DNA of 64,000 bases from Thermococcus sp. 18S1. Its GTDB lineage: Archaea > Methanobacteriota_B > Thermococci > Thermococcales > Thermococcaceae. How positions within the stretch are numbered: the stretch's first letter is position 1; each line of letters begins with the position of its first letter. A program made the translations under genes and the position numbers. The stretch is taken from contig NZ_SNUU01000001.1 of the NCBI RefSeq assembly GCF_012027645.1, forward strand, positions 496,001 through 560,000, given 5' to 3'. The notes below the pieces were generated by a model. The model had not been told where the DNA came from, made no database searches, and saw only the letters and a program-made list of their open reading frames with translations. Of the stretch, positions 17,706-26,773 are shown one piece after another.

Positions 17706-19475
17706 ATGGCAGAAAGTGTTGGTGAAGTTCCAAGCGGCGAAAAAGAATTCGCTGAATCAAGCCGCAGGATAAGGGATATCATCGAATTCCCCGAGATAAA
17801 TGAGGAAGAGTTTGAACGCATGCTTAAGAGTGCAAGCAGGGCCTACGGAGGCCCCCTCCCCCACAGGACGTATTCTATCTGTCCTGAAACGAGGCGCGTT
17901 GTTCCCGCAGTCGTATGGGAGAACGATGGAAAGGTCTGGATAACCAAACGCTGTCCCGAAGGTATGATAACCGATGTTTATTACGAGAGCGTTGATCAGT
18001 ACTATCGCTTCCAGAAGTGGAAGTTCGATTTCAAGCTCATGAGCACAAACGTTGAGAACACCGGAGCGAACTGCCCCTTTGACTGCGGCATGTGCTCTAG
18101 ACACCGCTCCCACACGAACCTTATCAACATAGTTCTGACCAACAGGTGCAACCTGAGCTGCTGGTACTGCTTCTTCTACGCCAAGGAGGGCCAGCCCATA
18201 TACGAACCCACCCTTGAGCAGATACGCATGATGCTCCGCAACTCCAAGAGGCAGCACCCGGTTGGGGCGAACGCAGTCCAGCTGACCGGCGGCGAGCCCA
18301 CCCTCCGCGAGGACCTCATCGAGATAATTAAAATCGCGAAGGAGGAAGGCTACGACCACGTCCAGCTAAACACCGACGGAATAAAGCTCGCCTTCGAGCC
18401 GGAGCTGGTGAAGAAAATCCGCGAGGCCGGTGTCAACGTCCTCTACATGAGCTACGACGGCATGACCCCCCAGACCAACTGGAAGAACCACTGGGAGGTC
18501 CCGCTCATCCTCGAGAACGTCAGAAAGGCCGGCGGGCCGGGCATAGTCCTCGTCCCGACCACCATCAGGAACGTCAACGACCACGAGCTCGGCGCCATAA
18601 TCAACTTCGGCCTCAACCACATCGATATAATAAGGGGCGTCAACTTCCAGCCCATCTCACTCGTCGGAAGGGTTCCGAGGAAGGAACGCCAGCGCTTCAG
18701 GATAACGATCCCCGGGGCGATAGCGAGGATTGAGGAACAGACCAACGGTGCAATAGCCATGGAAGACTGGTACCCGATTCCGATAGCCGGACACATAGCG
18801 CGCTTCTTCGAGGCGTTCACGGGCTCCCGCTACTACATGACCAGCCACTATGGCTGTGGTGCCGCCACGTACATCTTCCTCGACCGCGAGAACAAGCGCG
18901 TTGTCCCGATAAGCAGGTTCCTCGACGTCGAGGGCTTCGTCGAGTACCTTGAAAGCAAGGCCGATGAGCTGGAGAACTGGAAGACCATGGGCAGGTTCCA
19001 GAAGCTCAAGCTCGGAGCCGAGATATTCATGAAGTTCCGCTCCTTCTATGACGACAAGTACGCCCCTGAGGGTATCAAAGTCCTCGACCTCATCAAGAAC
19101 GCGTTCATGTACGGCAACTACGACGCCCTCGGAAAGTTCCACACCAACGCCCTCTTCCTCGGGATGATGCACTTCATGGACGAGTACAACTACGACGTCG
19201 AGAGGGTCGAGCGCTGCGTTATCCACTACGCCATGCCCGACGGCAGAACGGTGCCGTTCTGTACATTCAACGTGATCCCCGAGCTCTACAGGGACAAGGT
19301 GCAGGCCCAGTTCAGCTACACCTGGGACGAGTGGAAGGCAATGCACCCAGACTGGGACTACCACGGGGACAAATACATCAGGACAAAGGAGTTCGTTGAG
19401 CGGATGAAGAACAGCGAGCTCTACAGGAAGACCTACATCGACATAGAGAACTACTTCGGCCCGAACACGAGGTGA
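17706..19475 (+). CDS. tes: Tetraether lipid synthase (radical SAM, Tes/GDGT-MAS)
   Basis: A radical SAM enzyme that joins the phytanyl chains of two archaeol lipids to make macrocyclic archaeol and GDGT tetraether membrane lipids. In 589 residues the sequence shows a cysteine-rich N-terminal part with CPFDCGMC (123-130), which binds an auxiliary cluster, the radical SAM triad CNLSCWYC (Cys148, Cys152, Cys155), the SAM motif GGEPT (195-199), and later cysteines for further auxiliary clusters. This pattern is that of the Methanocaldococcus MJ0619-type enzyme. A TATA-like CTTTTATA sits about 65 bp upstream, and GGGGTGA precedes the ATG at 17706. A small gene follows after 10 bp. Confidence 0.93.
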   Translation: MAESVGEVPSGEKEFAESSRRIRDIIEFPEINEEEFERMLKSASRAYGGPLPHRTYSICPETRRVVPAVVWENDGKVWITKRCPEGMITDVYYESVDQYYRFQKWKFDFKLMSTNVENTGANCPFDCGMCSRHRSHTNLINIVLTNRCNLSCWYCFFYAKEGQPIYEPTLEQIRMMLRNSKRQHPVGANAVQLTGGEPTLREDLIEIIKIAKEEGYDHVQLNTDGIKLAFEPELVKKIREAGVNVLYMSYDGMTPQTNWKNHWEVPLILENVRKAGGPGIVLVPTTIRNVNDHELGAIINFGLNHIDIIRGVNFQPISLVGRVPRKERQRFRITIPGAIARIEEQTNGAIAMEDWYPIPIAGHIARFFEAFTGSRYYMTSHYGCGAATYIFLDRENKRVVPISRFLDVEGFVEYLESKADELENWKTMGRFQKLKLGAEIFMKFRSFYDDKYAPEGIKVLDLIKNAFMYGNYDALGKFHTNALFLGMMHFMDEYNYDVERVERCVIHYAMPDGRTVPFCTFNVIPELYRDKVQAQFSYTWDEWKAMHPDWDYHGDKYIRTKEFVERMKNSELYRKTYIDIENYFGPNTR

Positions 19476-19485
19476 GGTGGTGGCG

Positions 19486-19788
19486 ATGAGCGAGAGGATT
19501 TACAACAAGACCCTTATCAGAATGAGCCTCAAGTTCCACAGGATAACCCCCGACGAGGCCCGCGCCAGGCAGTACGAGCTCCTCAAGGACGGACGGATAT
19601 GGAGGGCATTCATCAACGGCTACGCCCGAAACGGCTTCGTGGTCTTCGACGGCGAAGCTATCTCAAAGGAAGAGGTGCTCGAAAAGCTGGGGGACTTCGA
19701 GCCGGAGGTAGCCTCCGTCGAAAGGCTCACCGTCGCGGAGCTCGTGGAGTCCAGCTACTCATGGAACAACGTGATGGGAAGGGCGTGA
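19486..19788 (+). CDS. Conserved small protein co-encoded with tes
   Basis: A 100-residue soluble basic/acidic protein beginning MSERIYNKTLIRMSLKFHR, with no membrane segment, cysteine pair or recognised domain. It starts 10 bp after tes on the same strand, with GAGGTGGTG as its ribosome binding site, and no promoter is visible in the gap, so it should be co-transcribed with tetraether synthase. Co-expression suggests a role in lipid modification or assisting Tes, but this is inference from position only. Confidence 0.75.
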   Translation: MSERIYNKTLIRMSLKFHRITPDEARARQYELLKDGRIWRAFINGYARNGFVVFDGEAISKEEVLEKLGDFEPEVASVERLTVAELVESSYSWNNVMGRA

Positions 19789-19822
19789 AGCCCTCCATTC
19801 ACATTTAAAAAAGAAGTGGCGC

Positions 19823-21289
19823 TCAGATCAGTTCTATCCTGGCCCTTCCTTTCATATCCCCTTTCTCCAGCTCAAAGCCCACGATTCCGCTGAAGGAGTC
19901 CAGTTCGAGGATGTTCTTGCCGGCCCTGAGGTCGAACCTCTCGGCGACTGCCTCTCCCGCCGGAAGCGATAGGTCGTATTCATAGACGGTCAGCCGGTTG
20001 TCGTTGCTCAGGTAGAGAACCATCCTCAGCTCGCGGTAGCCGTCCAGGGGGATTCCGCCGAAGGTTCCGGCGCCAAGGCCTTTCGCAGCGCTCGGAAGCG
20101 CGAGCGGGAGGGAGAAACTCACCGCCGGCGGCCTCTCCTGAATTATCTTCTCGTCGAGAACCACTATGTCCCTGTTCCCCGTGTCGAAGGGCGTCGCCTC
20201 CGTCGCGCCCGTGTTGGGGGCGGTGTTGGTGGCAACGAGGAGCTTCCCGTCCATCTTCTCGATGCTCGTAACCCTGGCACCGAATGCCCCAACTATCCTG
20301 ACCATCGGCGGGGCGATGTAGAGAAGAACGCTCGGCCCAACGACGGTGTTGGTAGTTTTCCACTCGATTCCGGCATCCTGGGAGTCCGGCCTGTAAACCG
20401 CGTCGTGGTGGGCGTTGAATGCCGTCAGAATACCTCCGCCGACGTTTATCGCGTTCACCCTGAATGGAGCGTAGAAGGTGTAGAAGTCGAAGAGCCTGAA
20501 GAAGCTGAACTCCTCGCCCATGAAGGGATTCCCAGCCAGAACACCGCCCCTGACGAAGGCGAAGGCCCTGTTGTACGCCGAGGCCATGGCCCCGAGTTCG
20601 GGCCTTATGTACGGCCGCCCGTCGATGCTTCCGCCGGGCTTGAAGGTCTCCCATCTCCCCTCCACCAGGTCGAGGGCCCTGAACTCCCTCAGACCGCCGG
20701 TGAAGTTGTTCCCAACGCCAAAAAAGGCGGCATCGTGAACAGTGGTTCCCTTGGGGGCCGGGTCGTGAATAAGCGCCTCGGCCTTTCCGGTTCTCCTGTC
20801 GAGGGCGTAGACGCCGAGGTTTGCGTGCCCGTCCTCCCTGGCGAGGAGAAGCCTGTCGCCGTACGGATCGTAGAGTATATCGCTCACCTCTCCGGCCCAG
20901 TCGGTTTCGTGGTGAATCGAATCCTTCCAGAGGAGCTTTACAGTCCCCTCCTCGGTGTCGTAGACGTGGACGTGGGAGTACTTGTTGTGGAAGAGTATCC
21001 TCCTGTCCTCCCGGTAAACGGCCGGGGCATGAACCCAGCCGCCGAAGTATATGAACTCGTCAACGGTCTCGACCGCGTTGTAGGTGTCGCCGCCGCTCGT
21101 CGGGGCATCGCCGAGAAGGGTGAAGTCGTAGGTCTTTTCCTCGCCGCTCTTCAAGTCTATGAAGTGCGCCTCGGCCTCGAAGGCCAGCGTGAAGTAGAGC
21201 GTCCCGTTGTGATATTTCAGCCCGAATATTCCCCCGCTGCCCCACTCTGGACCGTAGCGACCCGGAAAACGGTAGTTCCTCATGAGCAT
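19823..21289 (-). CDS. DUF2139 protein, probable beta-propeller
   Basis: A 488-residue protein matching my memory of the archaeal DUF2139 family. Regularly spaced hydrophobic beta-strand patterns (for example LYFTLAFEAEAHFIDLKSG and HVHVYDTEEGTVKLLW) suggest a beta-propeller; no signal peptide or membrane segment is present with this start. No enzyme motif is recognised. The frame is open further upstream, but GGTGAT lies before the ATG at 21289; ATG 21283 is also possible. It is divergent from lrgA with 89 bp between the starts. Confidence 0.7.
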   Translation of the reverse strand: MLMRNYRFPGRYGPEWGSGGIFGLKYHNGTLYFTLAFEAEAHFIDLKSGEEKTYDFTLLGDAPTSGGDTYNAVETVDEFIYFGGWVHAPAVYREDRRILFHNKYSHVHVYDTEEGTVKLLWKDSIHHETDWAGEVSDILYDPYGDRLLLAREDGHANLGVYALDRRTGKAEALIHDPAPKGTTVHDAAFFGVGNNFTGGLREFRALDLVEGRWETFKPGGSIDGRPYIRPELGAMASAYNRAFAFVRGGVLAGNPFMGEEFSFFRLFDFYTFYAPFRVNAINVGGGILTAFNAHHDAVYRPDSQDAGIEWKTTNTVVGPSVLLYIAPPMVRIVGAFGARVTSIEKMDGKLLVATNTAPNTGATEATPFDTGNRDIVVLDEKIIQERPPAVSFSLPLALPSAAKGLGAGTFGGIPLDGYRELRMVLYLSNDNRLTVYEYDLSLPAGEAVAERFDLRAGKNILELDSFSGIVGFELEKGDMKGRARIELI

Positions 21290-21378
21290 GATATCACCAG
21301 GGGTGTTACGCGGCAGGAGCTTATTGACCTTTCGCATCACCCGGGACGCTTTTATACGGGAATACCTTAGATTGAAGC

Positions 21379-21726
21379 ATGAGGCCCTACCGCGGACTGG
21401 CGATAATATTCGGCTTCTACGCACTGGGTGAGTTCACGAGCTTTGCCCTCAACCTGACGGTTCCCGGGAGCGTTCTGGGAATGCTCTTCCTCCTGGGTTC
21501 ACTGCTCGTGGGCCTCATCAAACTGGAGTGGGTGGAAGGAGAGGCTGAGCTGTTCGTGAGGAACATGAGCGTCATGTTCATCCCTCCCGGCGTGGGGATA
21601 GTGACCTACCTCGGCCTCATAAGGAGCCAGGCCGTTCCGATATTCGTCGCATTGATACTGAGCTTCCTGATTACGCTCTTCGTAACGGCGAAGACCGTCG
21701 AGTTCCTCAGGAGGGGTGAGAAATGA
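21379..21726 (+). CDS. LrgA/CidA-family membrane protein
   Basis: A 115-residue protein with four hydrophobic segments. It has the CidA/LrgA look: a G-E-F-rich first helix, then VPGSVLGMLFLLG, and a conserved FIPPGVGI loop. In bacteria CidA/LrgA are holin-like proteins and LrgAB also act in metabolite transport (for example pyruvate or glycolate). It overlaps lrgB by 4 bp, so the two are translationally coupled. No clear ribosome binding site precedes the ATG. In an archaeon without murein, a small-molecule transport role is the more sensible inference. Confidence 0.85.
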   Translation: MRPYRGLAIIFGFYALGEFTSFALNLTVPGSVLGMLFLLGSLLVGLIKLEWVEGEAELFVRNMSVMFIPPGVGIVTYLGLIRSQAVPIFVALILSFLITLFVTAKTVEFLRRGEK

Positions 21727-22397
21727 ACCCGCTCGGAATAACGCTCACCCTCGTTGTATTCTACCTGTTCTCGGAGCTCCACTCCAGAAAGAGGGCCTTC
21801 TACACGAACCCGGTTCTCCTATCCATAATAACCATAGCGGCGGTTCTCAAGTGGTTCGGAATCCCCTACGGGAGCTACATGGACAGCGCGGTTATACTCA
21901 AGTTCCTTCTCGGGCCGGCGGTGGTGAGTTTGGCGGTTCCTGTCTACAAGGGCAGGGAGACCATAAAGGCCTACGCGAGGGAGATAACGCTTGGAATAGC
22001 CGCCGGCGGGACGGTTGCAATCCTGAGCGCGTTCTACATCGCCAAACTCCTGGGCGGTAGCGAGGAAGTTCTCCTGAGCATAGCCCCGAAGAGCGTTACC
22101 ACCGCCATAGCGATCGGCATAAGCGAAAAGATAGGCGGCATTCCAGCCTTAACCGCGGTTCTCGTGATACTCACGGGGCTCCTCGGCAACGCCTTCGCCC
22201 CGGAGCTGCTCGGCCTCATCAGGGTCAGGGACAGAATAGCCAGAGGCCTGGCGACGGGTGTGAGCTCCCACGGCCTCGGAACGGCGAGGATAATACTGGA
22301 AGACGAGCTCGCCGGGGCTGTCAGCGGTCTGGCAATGGCCCTGAACGGCGTCTTCACGTCACTCCTGCTACCCTACCTTATCGAAGTCCTCAAGTAG
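21723..22397 (+). CDS. LrgB-family membrane protein
   Basis: A 224-residue polytopic protein of the LrgB/YohK family, with about six or seven hydrophobic segments and the characteristic SIAPKSVTTAIAIGIS and SSHGLGTARI motifs. It forms a two-gene operon with the LrgA-like gene (ATGA overlap), the usual pairing in bacteria and plants, where the pair exports or imports small organic acids. The 3' end overlaps the convergent tfx gene by 30 bp. Confidence 0.9.
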   Translation: MNPLGITLTLVVFYLFSELHSRKRAFYTNPVLLSIITIAAVLKWFGIPYGSYMDSAVILKFLLGPAVVSLAVPVYKGRETIKAYAREITLGIAAGGTVAILSAFYIAKLLGGSEEVLLSIAPKSVTTAIAIGISEKIGGIPALTAVLVILTGLLGNAFAPELLGLIRVRDRIARGLATGVSSHGLGTARIILEDELAGAVSGLAMALNGVFTSLLLPYLIEVLK

Positions 22398-22802
22398 GCA
22401 CTCGCTTATCCTGAGCCTGTCCTTGGCGTCAAGGAAGAGTGTGAAGTCACGCTTCGCTATCCTGTCGCTTATCGGGGCGTGCTCCACAAGAAAAGCGATT
22501 ATCTCCGCCGTGCTGTACGGCACCTTCACCCCCAGCTCGTCGGCCTTCAGGAAGAGCCTCTCCGGAACGTTGAATATGTCCTCTCCAGTCTTCACGTCGA
22601 CGCTTATCTTGGAGTTTATCTGCTCCCAGATCAGGAGGGTGTTTCTGGCCTTCTCGATCTTGTCAAGGGCGCGCCTCTCGAGGATGCTTATGTTGGCCCG
22701 GCTCGTTCCGAGCATCTCGGCTATCTCGCTCTGTTTGAGGCCCCTGGCGCGGAGCCTGAGAATTTTAATCTGCTGCTCGGTTAGAAAGCTCCCCTTCCCC
22801 AT
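22368..22802 (-). CDS. Tfx-family DNA-binding protein
   Basis: A 144-residue protein with an N-terminal helix-turn-helix (about 8-55: LTEQQIKILRLRARGLKQ and AEMLGTSRANISILERR) followed by the Tfx C-terminal domain (KADELGVKVPYSTAEIIAFL). In methanogens Tfx binds downstream of the formylmethanofuran dehydrogenase promoter. Its target in Thermococcus is unknown. GTG at 22811 is in frame, but GGTG precedes the ATG at 22802. Confidence 0.88.
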   Translation of the reverse strand: MGKGSFLTEQQIKILRLRARGLKQSEIAEMLGTSRANISILERRALDKIEKARNTLLIWEQINSKISVDVKTGEDIFNVPERLFLKADELGVKVPYSTAEIIAFLVEHAPISDRIAKRDFTLFLDAKDRLRISECLLEDFDKVG

Positions 22803-22959
22803 TTTAAACACCAGAGTTTAACAACACGCCAAAGGTTAAAAGTTTTTCTCGGTACCCCTCGCACGGGATACATCAAATACGCCAAAAACTACCCGCTCAG
22901 AATCGTACAGCCGGGAGAACATCGCAGTTGAGAACTTTCAGAAGGGGAGAAGTTTCTGG

Positions 22960-23037
22960 TGGTCCCGCGGCCCGGATTTGAACCGGGGACCTGCGGATCT
23001 ACAGTCCGCCGCCGCTCCCAGGCTAGGCTACCGCGGG
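22960..23037 (-). tRNA. tRNA-Tyr (GTA anticodon)
   Basis: On the minus strand, CCCGCGG (1-7) pairs with CCGCGGG (66-72); discriminator A and an encoded CCA follow. The anticodon stem GCGGA/TCCGC holds the loop CTGTAGA, anticodon GTA. The T arm is CCCGG-TTCAAAT-CCGGG. The C1-G72 pair is the archaeal/eukaryotic tyrosine identity element. There is no intron. A fortuitous extra GGT/ACC would extend the acceptor by 3 bp beyond the mature ends. Confidence 0.95.
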
Positions 23038-23107
23038 ACCTCTGCCCGTTCCATAGTGCCCCGGGTAGGTTTATAAATTTTTCTCCTGATTTAGTGGGGG
23101 TGGGAGC

Positions 23108-23689
23108 ATGAAGCTGTACGAACCGGTCACGCTCGCGATGCCCCTCGCGAAGAGGATCGGCGAGCTTATACTTGAGAAGGGCCGTCTTCCAGAGGGGGAC
23201 GAAATCAGGGAGTTCATGAGGGAGTTCGGCCTCGAGGAGAGCTGTCTCGACAGGGGGATGGCGGTATACAGGACAAAGTTCCTGGTCACCCTCGCGTTCC
23301 CGCGTGGAGAGAACGTCGTCATCGATGTCATATCATCCAGCGGGGAGCTGAGCGACGCCCTCGAGGTCATAGCGTACAGGGATAGGGAGCTGGGTGCCTT
23401 CGTCGTGGAGATACTGCCCGCCAACGACCTCGAGTACGAGGGCAACATCGGGATAGAACCGATAATCATAGACGAGAAGACCCTCGAGCCGGAGAGCAAC
23501 CCCGTTCTCGGTCACTTCGAGGAGGATAAGGAGGGGCTCTTCCTCGTCATAGACCGCGAGACCTACTCGAGGTGGAGGGAAAACGGCGACCCCCACACCT
23601 GCCCGATATGCGGCGGAGAGCTTGCCTGGAAGGGGGAGAAAGCCTACTGCCGGGACTGCGGCTACGGCGTGAGGGTGGTGAGAGAATGA
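23108..23689 (+). CDS. Conserved hypothetical protein with C-terminal zinc ribbon
   Basis: A 193-residue soluble protein. Residues 1-155 form an unrecognised alpha/beta domain with a central strand-rich part (FLVTLAFPRGENVVIDVIS). The C-terminus holds a compact zinc ribbon, CPICGG...CRDCG. The gene overlaps the following aldolase by 4 bp, with ATGA coupling, so the proteins are co-expressed; a regulatory or chaperone role for the aldolase is possible but not supported by any motif. The start has GGGGGTGGGAGC directly upstream. Confidence 0.75.
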   Translation: MKLYEPVTLAMPLAKRIGELILEKGRLPEGDEIREFMREFGLEESCLDRGMAVYRTKFLVTLAFPRGENVVIDVISSSGELSDALEVIAYRDRELGAFVVEILPANDLEYEGNIGIEPIIIDEKTLEPESNPVLGHFEEDKEGLFLVIDRETYSRWRENGDPHTCPICGGELAWKGEKAYCRDCGYGVRVVRE

Positions 23690-24246
23690 GCAGGGCCATA
23701 AAAACCCAGCTCGTGAAGTACTCCCGGCTGGCCCACGAGAGGGGACTCACGGCCGCCTTCGGCGGAAACCTGAGCATCAGAAAGGGAAACCTCGTCTTCA
23801 TCAAGGCCACTGGAGCCGTCATGGACGACATGACGGCCGAACAGGTCGCCGTAATCGACATGAGCGGAAGGCAGGTCTCCGGGGTGAGGCCGTCGTCGGA
23901 GTACAGGCTCCACCTCGCTGTTTACAGAACGAGGCCCGACGTCAGAGCAATAGCCCATCTGCACCCACCGTATTCCATCGTTGCCTCGACTCTGGTGGAG
24001 GGCGAACTGCCGATAATAACCCCCGAGGCCGAGATTTACCTCAAAAGAATTCCGATAGCACCTTTCAGACCCGCCGGGACGGAAGAGCTGGCGGAGGTTA
24101 CCTCTGGGGCCCTCCAGAACTCGGACGCGGCGATAATGGCCAAGCACGGCATAGTGACCGTAGGGAAGACCCTCAGGGAGGCGTTCTACAAGGCCGAACT
24201 CGTCGAGGAGAGCGCGAAGCTCTGGTACATGGGCAGAAAAGTGTGA
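23686..24246 (+). CDS. Class II aldolase (fuculose-1-phosphate aldolase-like)
   Basis: A 186-residue zinc aldolase of the AraD/FucA family: glycine-rich FGGNLSIR near residue 26, the substrate loop KATGAVM, zinc-binding histidines in HLHPP and a later KHGIVTVG. These enzymes cleave sugar 1-phosphates by retro-aldol reaction. A methanogen relative makes lactaldehyde for F420 synthesis; in Thermococcus the physiological substrate is unclear. The start overlaps the stop of the zinc-ribbon gene (ATGA). Confidence 0.85.
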   Translation: MSRAIKTQLVKYSRLAHERGLTAAFGGNLSIRKGNLVFIKATGAVMDDMTAEQVAVIDMSGRQVSGVRPSSEYRLHLAVYRTRPDVRAIAHLHPPYSIVASTLVEGELPIITPEAEIYLKRIPIAPFRPAGTEELAEVTSGALQNSDAAIMAKHGIVTVGKTLREAFYKAELVEESAKLWYMGRKV

Positions 24247-24305
24247 GCCCCCAGTTCCTTTATTCCTCCAGAAAACGCAGGGAAATGAGCGTAAAAAGAA
24301 AACGC

Positions 24306-24557
24306 TCACTTGACCTGCTCAAGGGCACCGAGGACCTCCCAGATGATCGTCCTCGTGTGCATCGGCATGTTCGGGTCCTCGCTTATCTCCTCAAGGATCG
24401 CTATGGCATCGGCGGCCCTGACGGCCGGCTCCTTGCTCTCGTCCAGGAGGGCCTCGATGGCCTGCTCGGCGGCGCGTCTTATGTTCCTGGGAACAACGGT
24501 GTCCTGAACGACCTGCTCCTTGAGAACCTGCACGATCTGGCCGATGAGCTCGCTCAT
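24306..24557 (-). CDS. UPF0147 family protein
   Basis: An 83-residue all-helical protein ([20 protein letters not shown]...), matching the archaeal UPF0147 family in length and sequence ([25 protein letters not shown]). The pattern of paired helices is HEAT-like. Function is unknown, but the family is strongly conserved in Euryarchaeota. GGGGTGAT precedes the ATG. Confidence 0.9.
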   Translation of the reverse strand: MSELIGQIVQVLKEQVVQDTVVPRNIRRAAEQAIEALLDESKEPAVRAADAIAILEEISEDPNMPMHTRTIIWEVLGALEQVK

Positions 24558-24672
24558 TCTATCACCCCCTTTTCTAAAGAATTGTTACTAAAACCTTCCC
24601 GGATTATCTTAAGCTTTCCTAACTAAAAAGCTTTTCGGTCAACGTCGAAATCGGGGAAGGAAAAGGGCTGAC

Positions 24673-25200
24673 TCAGAACTCAACGCCCCTCCTGGCGAGG
24701 ATACCCCTCTGGTAGGGGTGCTTCACCTCCCCCATCTCGGTGACGTAGTCGGCCAGCTCAAAGAGCTCCTCCGGGCAGTAGCGGCCGGTCAGGACGAGTT
24801 CGGTGTGAGGGGCTTTGTTCCTGATGAGCGCCTTGACCTCCTCGACGTCGAGCATTCTGAAGCCGAGGGCGACGCAGATTTCGTCGAGAATCACCAAATC
24901 CCACTCGCCGCTCGAGACGACCTCTTTCGCGCGCTCCAGCGCTCTCTTTGCAGCTTCTATGTCGTCGGGCTCGGGCTCCCCGTGGACGAACTTGGGTAAA
25001 CCGAAGGACTCTATAACTGCACCGCACTCGGCTATCTTCTTCTGCTCGCCGTAAACGTCCGGCGCCTTCATAAACTGGAGGATGATGACCTTCCCGCCAG
25101 AGCCGAGCATCCTGACGGCTAGGCCAAAGGCTGCCGTGGTCTTTCCCTTCCCGTTGCCAGTGTAGATGTGAACCAGTCCGAGCTTGTCTTTCCAGGGCAT
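24673..25200 (-). CDS. cobO: Cob(I)alamin adenosyltransferase (CobO/BtuR type)
   Basis: Transfers the adenosyl group of ATP to cobalt(I) corrinoids to make adenosylcobalamin forms. The 175-residue protein starts with the IYTGNGKGKTTAAFGLA P-loop (about 12-28), includes VILDEICVAL (Walker B-like) and ends with the family motif MGEVKHPYQRGILARRGVEF. No other cobalamin genes are adjacent, consistent with salvage. It marks the left border of the AT-rich restriction island. Confidence 0.93.
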   Translation of the reverse strand: MPWKDKLGLVHIYTGNGKGKTTAAFGLAVRMLGSGGKVIILQFMKAPDVYGEQKKIAECGAVIESFGLPKFVHGEPEPDDIEAAKRALERAKEVVSSGEWDLVILDEICVALGFRMLDVEEVKALIRNKAPHTELVLTGRYCPEELFELADYVTEMGEVKHPYQRGILARRGVEF

Positions 25201-25270
25201 GTGGGTTCACCGAGGTGGATATAATTGCCAGGGGTTTTAAGGCATTTCCATTTTCAGATTCCCATCCGTG

Positions 25271-26773
25271 TTACTTAAGAAGCCCCACAAGGTTGACTTC
25301 AAAGGATTCACTATTCAAAGGTAGCAAATTCACGTAGAACACATTTCCATCATCCTCGGGCTTGATTATGGGTATTTTGAGCATCTCAATTCTACCAGGA
25401 TAAATTAACATGCCCTCCATAGATGCCCCCTCAAAATAATCAAAATCTCCCAAGTCGAGGACATAGCCCAGAACTTTATACAATGATTCCAACGGTGGAA
25501 GACGTCCATTCTTGTCAATTCTAAACTTCACATCCCCCAACAAGACCTTCTTAGGCTTATCTTCTCCCTTCTTAGAGACCAAAATCACTAGATCTGGCTT
25601 AATGGACATTCTATTAACATAGCCAACAAGCTTCATCAAACTTCCCATGTAGAGAGAGTCCGTTTCAGGGTTAAATTTCAACTCCCAAACAATAGTTACT
25701 ACTAAGTCGTCTCTTTCTAATGCAAATACTGCCTTAGTTCTTCTATTGAAGTATTCCTGATCATTTAGAATTATACCTTCATCTGAAAGCCTGAAGCCCT
25801 GCTCCATGAGCCCCTTAATAATCCTCCAAACAGCCCATGTCTCATAAATTGTGGCAAAGTTTAGTAAAGGATACTGAATGCCATCTTCAATGTTTTCAAG
25901 GATAGTTTTAGAGAACACTATCTTCACAAGTTCATTGTAAACTCTAAAGACCTCCGCATAATAGGGATTCTGCTGTGTAATGAGCCTCTCTTGTATCATT
26001 GCCAAATCCTGTGGAGCCTCACAAAAGAATTCCCATAGGTGGTAACTATCAATAAATCTCAAAGCACGATTTTGTAATGCATTAACCCGGTTTACTAAAT
26101 CAACATCAGTTATGACATGCTTTAAAAGCTCGCTCTCGATAATCACATAGTAAAAAGACTGGAACAGCATCCTATTTAATAGGGTGTCATATGTCACAGA
26201 GCGCTTGTTGAATGGATGATATGGTGAAACTAGGTCAGAATATGAGTATCTAATCCCAGAACCGAACCTCGACTGCATAGTTAGCATTTCTTTATGGATT
26301 GGCCCACGCAAAAAGAGCTTTGTACCATGTTCCTCCAGCATCTTCAGATAATGCTCAAGAGCTACAACAAGGAAGTAAACACTTCTTTCATATTCTCTTA
26401 TAACGATCTTGAACGCATGATATGTCTGTATGTCCTTGACCTCTCTCACAATAAACGAGACAAAGTTCCCGATATCATGAAGCACCGTCTTCCGGATGAA
26501 CTCCTTCCCCTCCTCAGGACTATACTCCTGAGGGAACAGTTTATGGGGAATTACAACGAAACTACGAGTCTCGTGGGGTTTTTCTATTGTCAGTGTTCCA
26601 AACAAGTCCCTGAGTGAGATTGTAACTGTCCCGTTAACGATTTTAACTTTATTAGATTTGCTAAACTCTCTCAAAGGCTTTCCGTTGATCTTCACTACGT
26701 CCAGCAACTTTAATGGGATATTATAATCAGTGTCCCAGATAGGACGCGGATCATTCAAACGCTCTGAAGGCAT
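25271..26773 (-). CDS. McrC-like nuclease subunit (DUF2357 + PD-(D/E)xK)
   Basis: A 500-residue protein that fits the McrC/DUF2357 group. Residues 1-300 are a mixed region typical of the McrC stalk; the C-terminal 180 residues contain a PD-(D/E)xK nuclease core with Pro393-Asp394 (KPDLVIL) and Asp414-Val-Lys416 (GDVKF), plus a preceding Glu364-Leu-Lys (VWELKF) and a later helix with Lys433. It would cut DNA when driven by the McrB-like GTPase encoded just upstream. The start lies inside the mcrB 3' end (23-bp overlap) with GAGGTT 6 nt before the ATG. Codons are A/T-rich compared with flanking genes, suggesting horizontal transfer. Confidence 0.82.
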   Translation of the reverse strand: MPSERLNDPRPIWDTDYNIPLKLLDVVKINGKPLREFSKSNKVKIVNGTVTISLRDLFGTLTIEKPHETRSFVVIPHKLFPQEYSPEEGKEFIRKTVLHDIGNFVSFIVREVKDIQTYHAFKIVIREYERSVYFLVVALEHYLKMLEEHGTKLFLRGPIHKEMLTMQSRFGSGIRYSYSDLVSPYHPFNKRSVTYDTLLNRMLFQSFYYVIIESELLKHVITDVDLVNRVNALQNRALRFIDSYHLWEFFCEAPQDLAMIQERLITQQNPYYAEVFRVYNELVKIVFSKTILENIEDGIQYPLLNFATIYETWAVWRIIKGLMEQGFRLSDEGIILNDQEYFNRRTKAVFALERDDLVVTIVWELKFNPETDSLYMGSLMKLVGYVNRMSIKPDLVILVSKKGEDKPKKVLLGDVKFRIDKNGRLPPLESLYKVLGYVLDLGDFDYFEGASMEGMLIYPGRIEMLKIPIIKPEDDGNVFYVNLLPLNSESFEVNLVGLLK

